DNA of 64,000 nt. Origin: Roseivirga sp. UBA6052. Lineage in GTDB: Bacteria > Bacteroidota > Bacteroidia > Cytophagales > Cyclobacteriaceae. Shown here piece after piece: positions 49,854-58,353 of this stretch. The stretch covers positions 1,119,296 through 1,183,295 of the forward strand of contig DIYO01000009.1 of NCBI GenBank assembly GCA_002427755.1. Direction: 5' to 3'. The notes under the pieces are model-generated. The model was given only the letters and a program-made list of their open reading frames with translations, was not told the DNA's origin and made no database searches. How positions within the stretch are numbered: position 1 is the stretch's first letter; every line of letters starts with the position of its first letter. A program made the position numbers and the translations under genes.

Positions 49854-51092
49854 GTGAAGAAGTTATATTTTTTGGCGACTCTTCTGATGTTTGGGTCGCT
49901 ACAACTTTCTGCTCAAGAAGAGCCTGATAGAAGCTATAAACCGATGACGGTTAAGCTTAATGACGAAGGGTCAAAGTACATCCGATTCATTACATGGCAT
50001 CAGATGTGGTTACAGACTGGATCTGAACAAGAAGGAACGAGTTTTTCTATTAGAAGGTCAAGGTTCTTGGCCTACGCACAAATTACTCCTCGATTCTTAA
50101 TCCTAACCCACTGGGGCTTGAATAGCTTAGGGGCGAATCATATTACTGCCAATCCCAATTCTCAAACCGATAATCAAAGAAGTTTATTATTTCTTCATGA
50201 TGCCTGGAATGAGTTTGCGGCAGTACCGGGTAAATTACATATAGGTGCCGGATTACACTATTGGAATGGTATTTCGAGGCTGTCGAATCAAAGTACGTTG
50301 AATATGATGACTTTGGATAATCCTGGCGCTGGTAATTCAGATGTTAGATTATTCCCATGGGCTAACATTACAACATCTGATCAATTCGCTAGACACTTAG
50401 GGGTTTATGCCAAAGGTACCTTAGGTAAATTTGGTTACCGTATAGCTGCCAACAATGCGCGCAATAACATGGGATCTCTTAATGCCAATGTACCGAGTTA
50501 TCAGGTAGACAATAGCACAGATGTTGGAACTTGGAACTACACAGGTTATTTCAAGTTCGATTTCTTTGATAAAGAATCTGATAAGCTGCCATATTTTGTA
50601 GGTAGCTACTTGGGGTCTAAGAAAGTCTTCAGTTTAGGATTCGGATTCTTGTATCATCCTGATGCTTTAGCTACTGGTAATGATTTGGCTACAGCTCAAA
50701 GAGACAATGTTACTCACATTGGACTAGATGCTTTTTACGATGCTCCGCTCAATGATCAATTAGCGATTAACGTACTCGGTTCATTCTACAACTATAATTA
50801 TGGTGGCAGCAGCACATTTGCTTCTGGAGGTTTAGTACCGGGCTCTGGGTCTGTTCTTTATGGCCAAGTTGGGTTGCTTTTTAGAAAGGCTAAACTTATG
50901 CCTTATCTCACTTTCAATGGTGCGAACATCGATTCAACTCCTGAAAACAGTAATGAGTTGGCGATTGGTCTTAACTATTTTGTTAATGGCCACTTTGCAA
51001 AAATTACGGCTGAATATTCAACTGGTAAAAAGGGAACTACTGGTGCTCCTAATACCAGCATATTCAGATTACAAACACACATATTTCTTTAA
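49854..51092 (+). CDS. Outer-membrane porin-like protein of the acetate cluster
   Basis: A 412-residue protein with a signal peptide (MKKLYFLATLLMFGSLQLSAQ) and a beta-barrel pattern of short amphipathic strands (YIRFITWHQMWLQTG..., SRFLAYAQITPRFLILTHWG, ...NTSIFRLQTHIFL) that ends in an aromatic-terminated strand. It begins with GTG. I recognise it only as an outer-membrane porin of unknown selectivity. Its place before the DUF4212/SSS symporter suggests it admits the short-chain acid. Confidence 0.72.
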   Translation: MKKLYFLATLLMFGSLQLSAQEEPDRSYKPMTVKLNDEGSKYIRFITWHQMWLQTGSEQEGTSFSIRRSRFLAYAQITPRFLILTHWGLNSLGANHITANPNSQTDNQRSLLFLHDAWNEFAAVPGKLHIGAGLHYWNGISRLSNQSTLNMMTLDNPGAGNSDVRLFPWANITTSDQFARHLGVYAKGTLGKFGYRIAANNARNNMGSLNANVPSYQVDNSTDVGTWNYTGYFKFDFFDKESDKLPYFVGSYLGSKKVFSLGFGFLYHPDALATGNDLATAQRDNVTHIGLDAFYDAPLNDQLAINVLGSFYNYNYGGSSTFASGGLVPGSGSVLYGQVGLLFRKAKLMPYLTFNGANIDSTPENSNELAIGLNYFVNGHFAKITAEYSTGKKGTTGAPNTSIFRLQTHIFL

Positions 51093-51115
51093 TCAAGAAC
51101 TAAACATTTTTTTAT

Positions 51116-51370
51116 ATGTCTGACAATCTTAAAAAATACTGGAAGAAGAATCTTCGATACCTCGCCATTCTCTTGGTGATCTGGTTCGTGGTTTCTTACG
51201 GATGCGGAGTTCTATTCGCAGACCAATTGAACAGCGTAATGATAGGAGGTTTTCCTCTAGGCTTTTGGTTCGCACAGCAAGGTGCTATCTACGTTTTTGT
51301 GGCTTTAATTTTTGTGTATGTCTACCTCATGAACAAGCTCGATAAAGAGTTTGATGTGGACGAAGAGTAA
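51116..51370 (+). CDS. DUF4212 small subunit of sodium:solute symporter
   Basis: An 84-residue protein with two membrane helices (YLAILLVIWFVVSYGCGVLF and AIYVFVALIFVYVYLM) and the DUF4212 pattern KYWKKNLRY...GFPLGFWFAQQG. DUF4212 proteins are encoded directly before SSS symporters and are thought to be their partner. The symporter gene follows after 24 bases. Confidence 0.93.
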   Translation: MSDNLKKYWKKNLRYLAILLVIWFVVSYGCGVLFADQLNSVMIGGFPLGFWFAQQGAIYVFVALIFVYVYLMNKLDKEFDVDEE

Positions 51371-51394
51371 ACTATTAACTAAAAAGAAATTATC

Positions 51395-53089
51395 ATGGAT
51401 GCGCAAATTTGGACATATGTAATGGTGGGAGTCACCTTTGCAATTTATATAGGTATAGCTATTTGGGCCAGAGCAGGCTCTACAAAAGAATTTTACGTAG
51501 CAGGTGGAGGTGTTAGTCCTCTTGCTAATGGAATGGCAACTGCAGCGGACTGGATGTCAGCAGCTTCATTCCTTTCAATGGCCGGTCTCATTTCATTTAT
51601 GGGTTATGGCGGTGCTCAATATCTCTTGGGCTGGACAGGTGGATATGTGCTTTTAGCACTCCTACTAGCTCCTTATTTAAGAAAATTCGGAAAGTTTACC
51701 GTGCCTGATTTTATCGGTGACAGATACTACTCTAAACAAGCACGTTTAGTGGCATTAATCTGTGCGCTTTTCGTTTCGTTTACTTATGTGGTAGGCCAAA
51801 TGAAGGGTGTAGGCGTAGCTTTCTCTCGTTTTCTAGGAGTAGATTTTGATACGGGAATCTTTATTGGAATTGGTATTGTATTCTTCTATGCTGTACTAGG
51901 TGGAATGAAGGGTATTACCTACACGCAGGTGGCACAATACTGTGTATTGATTTTTGCCTTTACAGTACCTGCAATTTTCATTTCTATTCAAATGACTGGA
52001 AACCCAATTCCACAACTTGGATTTGGTAGTAAGACATTAGACGGAGCATATCTGCTCGATACATTGAACCAACTATCAGTCGATCTGGGGTTTGCCGAAT
52101 ATACGGCTGTCAATAATTCCAATAAGGTTAATATGTTCTTTATAGTGGCAGCACTAATGTGTGGAACCGCAGGATTACCACACGTTATTGTTCGATTCTT
52201 TACCGTACCTAAGGTGAAAGATGCTAGAATGTCTGCAGGTTGGGCACTATTGTTTATTGCTATTCTTTACACCACTGCTCCAGCTGTTGCTGCATTTGCG
52301 AGAACTAACCTAATTAATACGGTTTCAGAACAGCCTTATGCCGAAATGCCTCAATGGTTCAGCAACTGGGAAGAAACAGGTCTTTTAGGGTTTGAAGACA
52401 AGAATGGAGACGGTATCATTCAATATGTAGCAGATGCTGAAACAAATGAACTAAGCATTAATAATGACATTATGGTATTGGCAAATCCAGAGATTGCTAA
52501 TCTACCTGACTGGGTTGTGGCGCTTGTAGTAGCCGGTGGTTTAGCTGCTGCGCTTTCAACAGCTGCAGGACTCCTACTAGTAATTTCAACATCTATTTCT
52601 CACGACTTACTGAAGAAATATTTGAAACCGAATATTTCTGAAAAGGGTGAGCTTAGAGCTGCTAGAATTAGTATTGCTGTTGCCGTTGTCGGTGCTGGTT
52701 TAGCTGGTCTTGCCGATTTAGGATTTGTTGCACAGGTTGTAGCCTTTGCCTTCGGATTAGCGGCATCTTCTTTCTTCCCGGCTATTGTTCTCGGGATCTT
52801 CGACAAGCGTATGAATAGAGAAGGAGCCATTGCCGGTATGGTGGTGGGTATTGTATTCACAGCCACATATATCTGGTACTTTAAGCCTGTTTTAGGAGGT
52901 CCTGGTACGCCTAATGGCTATTGGTTTGGTATCTCTCCTGAAGGTATTGGAACCCTAGGTATGATATTTAATATGGCGGTTGCTCTGATTGTTTCTAGAA
53001 CCACAGCACAGCCTCCTAAGGATATACAGGAACTTACTGAATCGATTAGGTTCCCTCGTGGAGCAAAAGAAGCTGTTGAGGCACATTAA
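51395..53089 (+). CDS. Sodium:solute symporter of the DUF4212-linked (acetate-type) group
   Basis: SSS-family importer of 564 residues with about 13 membrane segments. It has AGGGVSPLANGMATAADWMSAASFLSMAGL near residue 35, GLPHVIVRFFTVP near 260 and AAALSTAAGLLLVISTSISHD near 390, the sodium-site serines and threonine. The group paired with DUF4212 is the VC_2705-like one. With two acyl-CoA synthetases in the same cluster, acetate or propionate is the likely substrate. Residues 305-365 are an unusual loop with a DxNGDGIIQYV calcium-loop-like sequence (DKNGDGIIQY). Confidence 0.93.
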   Translation: MDAQIWTYVMVGVTFAIYIGIAIWARAGSTKEFYVAGGGVSPLANGMATAADWMSAASFLSMAGLISFMGYGGAQYLLGWTGGYVLLALLLAPYLRKFGKFTVPDFIGDRYYSKQARLVALICALFVSFTYVVGQMKGVGVAFSRFLGVDFDTGIFIGIGIVFFYAVLGGMKGITYTQVAQYCVLIFAFTVPAIFISIQMTGNPIPQLGFGSKTLDGAYLLDTLNQLSVDLGFAEYTAVNNSNKVNMFFIVAALMCGTAGLPHVIVRFFTVPKVKDARMSAGWALLFIAILYTTAPAVAAFARTNLINTVSEQPYAEMPQWFSNWEETGLLGFEDKNGDGIIQYVADAETNELSINNDIMVLANPEIANLPDWVVALVVAGGLAAALSTAAGLLLVISTSISHDLLKKYLKPNISEKGELRAARISIAVAVVGAGLAGLADLGFVAQVVAFAFGLAASSFFPAIVLGIFDKRMNREGAIAGMVVGIVFTATYIWYFKPVLGGPGTPNGYWFGISPEGIGTLGMIFNMAVALIVSRTTAQPPKDIQELTESIRFPRGAKEAVEAH

Positions 53090-53126
53090 TAGGCTTTCAC
53101 GCTAAACTACTTTTGAGTAAATTATC

Positions 53127-53324
53127 ATGATGAATAGTAAGAAAAAGGCTGGTCTACTGATATTTTTTGGCCTGTTGCTATTGTTATTGAACAAGCCAGT
53201 GGTCTCGGTATCCTCAGGATTATTCCTGGGGGTACCAGGGCCTATTTTCTACATTGGCTTTGTTTGGATAGCTGTCATCGTGATCATGTATTTTATATCG
53301 GCACGCACTAAAAACGAGAGTTAG
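53127..53324 (+). CDS. Small two-helix membrane protein in the acetate cluster
   Basis: A 65-residue protein with two hydrophobic segments (AGLLIFFGLLLLLLN and IFYIGFVWIAVIVIMYFIS), joined by a short loop with VPGP, and a charged end. I do not recognise a family. It sits between the symporter and the kinase gene; the kinase starts one base after its stop, so they are translated together. A TACTTTTG element at 53108 may be an internal promoter. It may be a partner of the symporter-kinase. Confidence 0.65.
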   Translation: MMNSKKKAGLLIFFGLLLLLLNKPVVSVSSGLFLGVPGPIFYIGFVWIAVIVIMYFISARTKNES

Positions 53325-53325
53325 T

Positions 53326-56070
53326 TTGTCTCCTACAGTTATCATACTGATTGCCATAGCATATTTAGCCATACTCTTTGGTGTGGCTTTTTATGTTGAA
53401 AGAAGAAGGGGGGATAAATTACTTTCAAGATGGGATAAATGGCTCTACGCTTTAGCACTACCCGTATATTGTACGGCTTGGACCTTTTACGGAAGTGTTG
53501 GAAAAGCCACAGTAGATGGTTGGGATTTCCTAACTATTTATTTGGGTCCTCTCTTGGCCATGCCACTCTTGTGGTTGGTAGTGAGAAAACTCATTAGGAT
53601 TTGCCAAGTTCAAAGGATCTCAACCTTACCAGATTTTATATCTACAAGGTTCGACAATATCTCTTTGAGTGTTTTGACGACTATACTCATTGTAATTGGT
53701 ATTATCCCTTATATCTCCATACAGCTTAAGGCAGTAAGTCAGTCTTTCGACTTTATGGTGAATACCGGTAGTTTATCTTCTGAGTCACTTCAAGGTAATT
53801 ACATATTCACGGATAATGCATTCTATTTATCAATCATTCTGGCTGTTTTCATCATCTTCTTTGTCTTTAGAACACTAGAGACTACAGGAAAACATAGAGG
53901 ATTGATGGCGGCTATAGCTTTTGATGCTGTTATTAAACTAGTTGCGTTTTTAGCAGTAGGTGTTTTCGTTACTTATTTCCTCTTCGATGGTTTTAAGGAC
54001 ATTTTTGAGAAGGTTGATGCTGCAAGTCTAACCCAATTCACCAATAGCGAGTCAATCGATGGCTTGGAATGGTTCTTACTCATGTTATTATCAATGAGTG
54101 CCTTTATCCTATTGCCAAGGCAGTTTCAGGTGATGGTAACTGAGAATTCAAATGAACAGCATTTGAAGACTGCAGGATGGGTGTTCCCCTTATATCTTTT
54201 GCTTATCAATTTGTTTGTGGTACCTGTGGCATTAGGCGGAAAGCTATTGCTCTCTTCTAATGTCGATCCGGATGCTTATGTGTTGGCATTGCCACTTTTA
54301 AACGATGCGAATCTACTTGCCATAGTCACATTTATTGGGGGCTTCTCTGCGGCTACAGCTATGATTATTGTGTCTACAATTTCACTGAGCTTAATGCTGA
54401 GCAACAACGTTTTTTTACCTGCCCTTTTTAAAGGCGGTAAAGAGAAAATTCAGAGTTCAGTTGTAGCAGTGAGGTCTAGAAAAGTGGCGGTTGTTGTGAT
54501 CATGCTATTGGCTTATTTCTATTACAGGTATGTAGCTGAGTTGTTCCCTTTGGTTTCCATAGGACTTATTTCATTTGCTGCAATCATTCAGTTTATGCCT
54601 TCGGTATTAGGTGCCTTGTTCTGGAAAGATGCTAACAAATATGGAGTGACATGGGGGCTCATTGCCGGATTTGCTGTTTGGTTCTACACTTTAGTTATTC
54701 CAACCATAGTTGAGATCGGCTTATTACCACAAAGTCTTTTAGCCGAAGGACCCTTAGGGATTTCATGGCTTAATCCGCAGAGTCTTTTTGGAATGGAAAT
54801 GCCTATTGTAGCTCACGGCACATTTTGGAGTTTAATCTTCAATTTGATCGGGTACTTCTCCGGATCACTCTTTATGCCGCAATCAGGTAAAGAGCGAAAC
54901 ATGGCTGAGCTTTATGTTGATATCTATTCGCATTCTGCCTTCAGCGATGAGAAAGTGATTTGGAAGGGCGAGCTGGTCTACAAAGATTTATTAAGAGTTA
55001 GTGAAAACTTACTGGGAGAGACAAAGAGTAAAGAAGCTTTAAAACACTATAAAAAGCAGTTCGGTAAACCTGTTGATGAGCACGGGCAAGTAGATGCCCG
55101 ATTTGTGAATTATACACAAAGACTGCTGTCAGGTGTGGTAGGATCGGTTTCTTCAAAAATTCTGATTTCTAGCTTGGCGAATGAAGAAGAAATTGAGCTC
55201 AAAGAGGTGGTGCAGGTTTTGAAAGAAACCAGCGAGACCACCAAGCTTAACTCCCAATTAAGACTTCAATCACTCGAATTGAAGAGAAAGTCTCAAGAAC
55301 TGGCTAAGGTAAATGAGAGGCTCAAAGGAATAGACAAAGAGAAAGACGATTTCATATCCACGGTTACTCATGAGCTAAGGTCTCCACTAACGGCAATCAA
55401 GGCCTTTGTAGAGATTTTACACGATCATGATACGACAGAGGAGGAGAGAGCCGATTTCTTGAAAACGATCAATGTAGAGATAGACCGGATGAGTCGATTA
55501 ATCGACCAGGTTTTAGATCTTGAAAAGCTGGAAGCCGGTGTAATTACCATTGCAAAGAGAAAGCTAAGTCCCTTAAAGGTGATCGAAGAATGTGTTACCA
55601 GTATGGCGCCACTAATGAAAACCCGTCAGGTAGCTTTTCACAAAGTTTATGATAAGAGTCTAGCTCAAGAATTGATCAAAGGAGACGAAGATCGCTTAAA
55701 ACAAGCTTTCATCAACCTGATTTCTAATGCGGTAAAGTATGCCAAAGAAGAGGAGGCTTTTCTCCGCATTCAGGCTTTAGTAGACAATAATGAGCTAGAA
55801 ATCACAATGGTAGATAATGGTCGTGGTATTAAGTCAGAGAATATCGACCGCATCTTTGACAAGTTTTTTCAAGCAAGGGATCAGACTAGGAAAAAACCAA
55901 AAGGAACCGGGCTTGGATTGCCAATAACCAAAAGTATTGTAGAGCTACATGGAGGTAGCATTCAAGTAGAAAGTGAATGGATGAAGGGAGCCCGATTTAC
56001 AATTAGACTACCGATTTATAAAGAAAAAGACGTCTTGGCATTAGACAAGGAAGGAGAAAATAATGCATAA
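53326..56070 (+). CDS. Sodium:solute symporter-histidine kinase fusion (CrbS/CbrA type)
   Basis: This 914-residue sensor has an SSS transport domain with 12-13 segments (residues 1-500), a STAC-like linker (about 530-600), a coiled coil (620-670) and a kinase: H-box THELRSPLTAIKAF (His near 681), N-box NLISNAVKYA near 800, and DNGRGI and GTGLGLPITKS ATP-site motifs. CrbS of Vibrio and Pseudomonas, of the same build, controls acetyl-CoA synthetase. The start is TTG 53326, placed one base after the small membrane protein; no ATG fits. Its stop overlaps the response regulator by 8 bases. Confidence 0.93.
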   Translation: MSPTVIILIAIAYLAILFGVAFYVERRRGDKLLSRWDKWLYALALPVYCTAWTFYGSVGKATVDGWDFLTIYLGPLLAMPLLWLVVRKLIRICQVQRISTLPDFISTRFDNISLSVLTTILIVIGIIPYISIQLKAVSQSFDFMVNTGSLSSESLQGNYIFTDNAFYLSIILAVFIIFFVFRTLETTGKHRGLMAAIAFDAVIKLVAFLAVGVFVTYFLFDGFKDIFEKVDAASLTQFTNSESIDGLEWFLLMLLSMSAFILLPRQFQVMVTENSNEQHLKTAGWVFPLYLLLINLFVVPVALGGKLLLSSNVDPDAYVLALPLLNDANLLAIVTFIGGFSAATAMIIVSTISLSLMLSNNVFLPALFKGGKEKIQSSVVAVRSRKVAVVVIMLLAYFYYRYVAELFPLVSIGLISFAAIIQFMPSVLGALFWKDANKYGVTWGLIAGFAVWFYTLVIPTIVEIGLLPQSLLAEGPLGISWLNPQSLFGMEMPIVAHGTFWSLIFNLIGYFSGSLFMPQSGKERNMAELYVDIYSHSAFSDEKVIWKGELVYKDLLRVSENLLGETKSKEALKHYKKQFGKPVDEHGQVDARFVNYTQRLLSGVVGSVSSKILISSLANEEEIELKEVVQVLKETSETTKLNSQLRLQSLELKRKSQELAKVNERLKGIDKEKDDFISTVTHELRSPLTAIKAFVEILHDHDTTEEERADFLKTINVEIDRMSRLIDQVLDLEKLEAGVITIAKRKLSPLKVIEECVTSMAPLMKTRQVAFHKVYDKSLAQELIKGDEDRLKQAFINLISNAVKYAKEEEAFLRIQALVDNNELEITMVDNGRGIKSENIDRIFDKFFQARDQTRKKPKGTGLGLPITKSIVELHGGSIQVESEWMKGARFTIRLPIYKEKDVLALDKEGENNA

Positions 56071-56425
56071 GATTTTAATCGTTGATGACGAACCAAATAT
56101 CCTTATCTCATTAGAGTTTTTATTGACTAAGGGTGGGTTTAATGTATTTGTAGCAAGAGATGGTGCTGAAGCAATAGACATCATTAATGAAGAGCATCCA
56201 CAGATTGTGGTGCTTGACATTATGATGCCTAATGTAGATGGCTATGAAGTATGCCAATACATAAAAAACGATGATGATTTAAAAGAAACCAAAGTGGTCT
56301 TTCTCAGTGCAAAGACCAAAGATGAAGATATCGAAAAAGGATACGCGCTCGGTGCAGATCTCTATCTGAAAAAACCTTTTAGTACAAGGGCCTTATTGAA
56401 GAAAGTACAAGAAATGGCATCCTAA
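56063..56425 (+). CDS. Receiver-only response regulator
   Basis: A 120-residue CheY-like receiver with the acidic pocket VDDEPN, the phospho-acceptor Asp in VVLDIMMPNVDGYE (near residue 53), the Ser in FLSAKTKD and the Lys in KKPFSTR. There is no DNA-binding or other output domain. It overlaps the kinase gene by 8 bases. CrbR, the partner of CrbS elsewhere, has a LuxR-type output, so here the signal must pass to another protein. Confidence 0.95.
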   Translation: MHKILIVDDEPNILISLEFLLTKGGFNVFVARDGAEAIDIINEEHPQIVVLDIMMPNVDGYEVCQYIKNDDDLKETKVVFLSAKTKDEDIEKGYALGADLYLKKPFSTRALLKKVQEMAS

Positions 56426-56436
56426 TTTTTTAACCT

Positions 56437-58338
56437 ATGGGCACATCTATTTATGACATTGAACACAAAAGAAGCTTAAATGAACCTGAAGCTTTTTGGA
56501 AGGAACAAGCCGAAAAATTAAACTGGTTCAAATCGCCAACAAAGATCTTAACAGAAACCGGAGAGCACACTTATCGATGGTTTGAAGATGGGGTAATGAA
56601 TACCTCTTTTATGGCTTTGGACTATCACCTAATAAACGGAAGAGGAGATCAATTGGCATTGGTCTATGATTCGCCTGTTACCGGAGTTAAACAAAAATAC
56701 ACCTATCGCCAACTGCATAAGAAGGTGGCGAAGTTTGCCGGTGCACTAAAAGATTTAGGTATTGAAAAAGGGGATACAGTAGTCATCTATATGCCCATGA
56801 TTCCTGAGACGGCAATAGCCATGTTGGCTTGTGCCAGATTAGGTGCTATTCATTCGGTGGTGTTCGGTGGTTTTGCTCCACATGAACTAGCTATAAGAAT
56901 AGACGATGCTGAACCTAAGGCAATCATTACGGCTTCATGTGGTATTGAAATTACACGAGTGATTCCTTATTTGGAGATGGTTGAGCAAGCAATTTCAGAG
57001 TCTAGCCATAAACCACAGCATACAGTTGTATTTGAAAGACCACAACATAAAGTAGAATCTCTTTCAACTAATCAATACGATTTCACTACACTCTTAGAGA
57101 AATCTGAGCCTGTGGATCCGGTTCCATTAAAGTCGAATGATCCCTTGTATATTCTATATACATCGGGTACAACGGGTAAGCCAAAAGGTATTATCAGAGA
57201 CAATGGTGGCCATGCCGTAGCCTTGAGGTTTTCTATGGAAAATGTGTACGGAGCAAAACCAGGAGATGTCTATTGGGCAGCTTCTGATGTGGGTTGGGTA
57301 GTTGGCCATTCCTACATTATTTATGCGCCATTGATTCATGGCTGTACCACTGTTCTGTTTGAGGGCAAGCCGATCAAAACACCGGATGCCGGGGTGTTCT
57401 GGAGAATTATTGAAGAGTATAAGGTAAACACACTCTTTACAGCACCAACTGCATTTAGGGCAATTTTAAAAGAAGATTATGAGGCCGAATTATTGAAGAA
57501 GTATGATACATCTTCATTGAGAGCTTTATTCCTCGCAGGTGAGCGCTGCGATTCTGCTACCTATCACTGGGCGCACAATACTTTAAATGTGCCAGTTATC
57601 GATCATTGGTGGCAAACTGAAACGGGTTGGCCCATTGTAGCTAACCCAATCGGTATCGAATCTTTCGATCCTAAACCGGGCTCTGCTACAAAACCGGTCC
57701 CTGGTTATGACGTGCAGATCTTGAATCATGCAGGTGAAAGTGTTCCGGCTTCAGAAGAAGGCTTTATAACAGTGAAATTACCACTACCGCCAGGCTGCTT
57801 GCAAGGTATCTGGAAAAATGAAGCGCGTTTTCAAGCCGGATATCTGCAACAGTTTCCGGGCTACTATGCCTCTGGCGATGGTGGCTTAATTGATAAAGAC
57901 GGCTACGTGTTTGTGATGGGGCGTGTAGATGATATCATCAATGTTGCAGGACATAGACTTTCTACAGGAGAAATGGAAGAGGTGGTTTCTTCTCATGCTT
58001 TTGTAGTTGAATCGGCAGTAATAGGCGTTTTTGATCAATTGAAGGGTGAGAGCCCACTGGGTATTGTGGTATTGAAAGAAGAGCTTGAAGATACCACACA
58101 AGTTGAAGCGGAGCTGATTCAGATGGTTAGAGATCAGATAGGTGCAGTTGCATCATTTAAAAAAGTAGTGGTGGTTAAGAGATTGCCAAAGACTAGGTCG
58201 GGCAAAGTATTGCGCAAAACCATGAAACATATCATAAATGGCGATGACTTTCAGATGCCATCAACAATAGATGATCCTCGCATTTTAGATGAAATAAGAG
58301 AGACATTCGAAGAAAAACTTTTAGTGAAAGAAGGATAA
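56437..58338 (+). CDS. Acyl-CoA synthetase, propionyl-CoA (PrpE-like) type
   Basis: A 633-residue AMP-forming ligase that joins a short-chain acid to CoA using ATP. It shows YTSGTTGKPKGIIRD near residue 240, DHWWQTETGWP, the hinge GRVDDIINVAGHRLS and the catalytic Lys in RSGKVLRK near residue 595. Features such as the N-terminal FWKEQAEKLNWF and the NGGHAVALRFSMENVYG stretch are closer to PrpE/ACSS3 than to Acs. It is 12 bases after the regulator gene and 15 before acs. Propionate is the likely substrate. Confidence 0.9.
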   Translation: MGTSIYDIEHKRSLNEPEAFWKEQAEKLNWFKSPTKILTETGEHTYRWFEDGVMNTSFMALDYHLINGRGDQLALVYDSPVTGVKQKYTYRQLHKKVAKFAGALKDLGIEKGDTVVIYMPMIPETAIAMLACARLGAIHSVVFGGFAPHELAIRIDDAEPKAIITASCGIEITRVIPYLEMVEQAISESSHKPQHTVVFERPQHKVESLSTNQYDFTTLLEKSEPVDPVPLKSNDPLYILYTSGTTGKPKGIIRDNGGHAVALRFSMENVYGAKPGDVYWAASDVGWVVGHSYIIYAPLIHGCTTVLFEGKPIKTPDAGVFWRIIEEYKVNTLFTAPTAFRAILKEDYEAELLKKYDTSSLRALFLAGERCDSATYHWAHNTLNVPVIDHWWQTETGWPIVANPIGIESFDPKPGSATKPVPGYDVQILNHAGESVPASEEGFITVKLPLPPGCLQGIWKNEARFQAGYLQQFPGYYASGDGGLIDKDGYVFVMGRVDDIINVAGHRLSTGEMEEVVSSHAFVVESAVIGVFDQLKGESPLGIVVLKEELEDTTQVEAELIQMVRDQIGAVASFKKVVVVKRLPKTRSGKVLRKTMKHIINGDDFQMPSTIDDPRILDEIRETFEEKLLVKEG

Positions 58339-58353
58339 GAAAACCTAAGAAAA

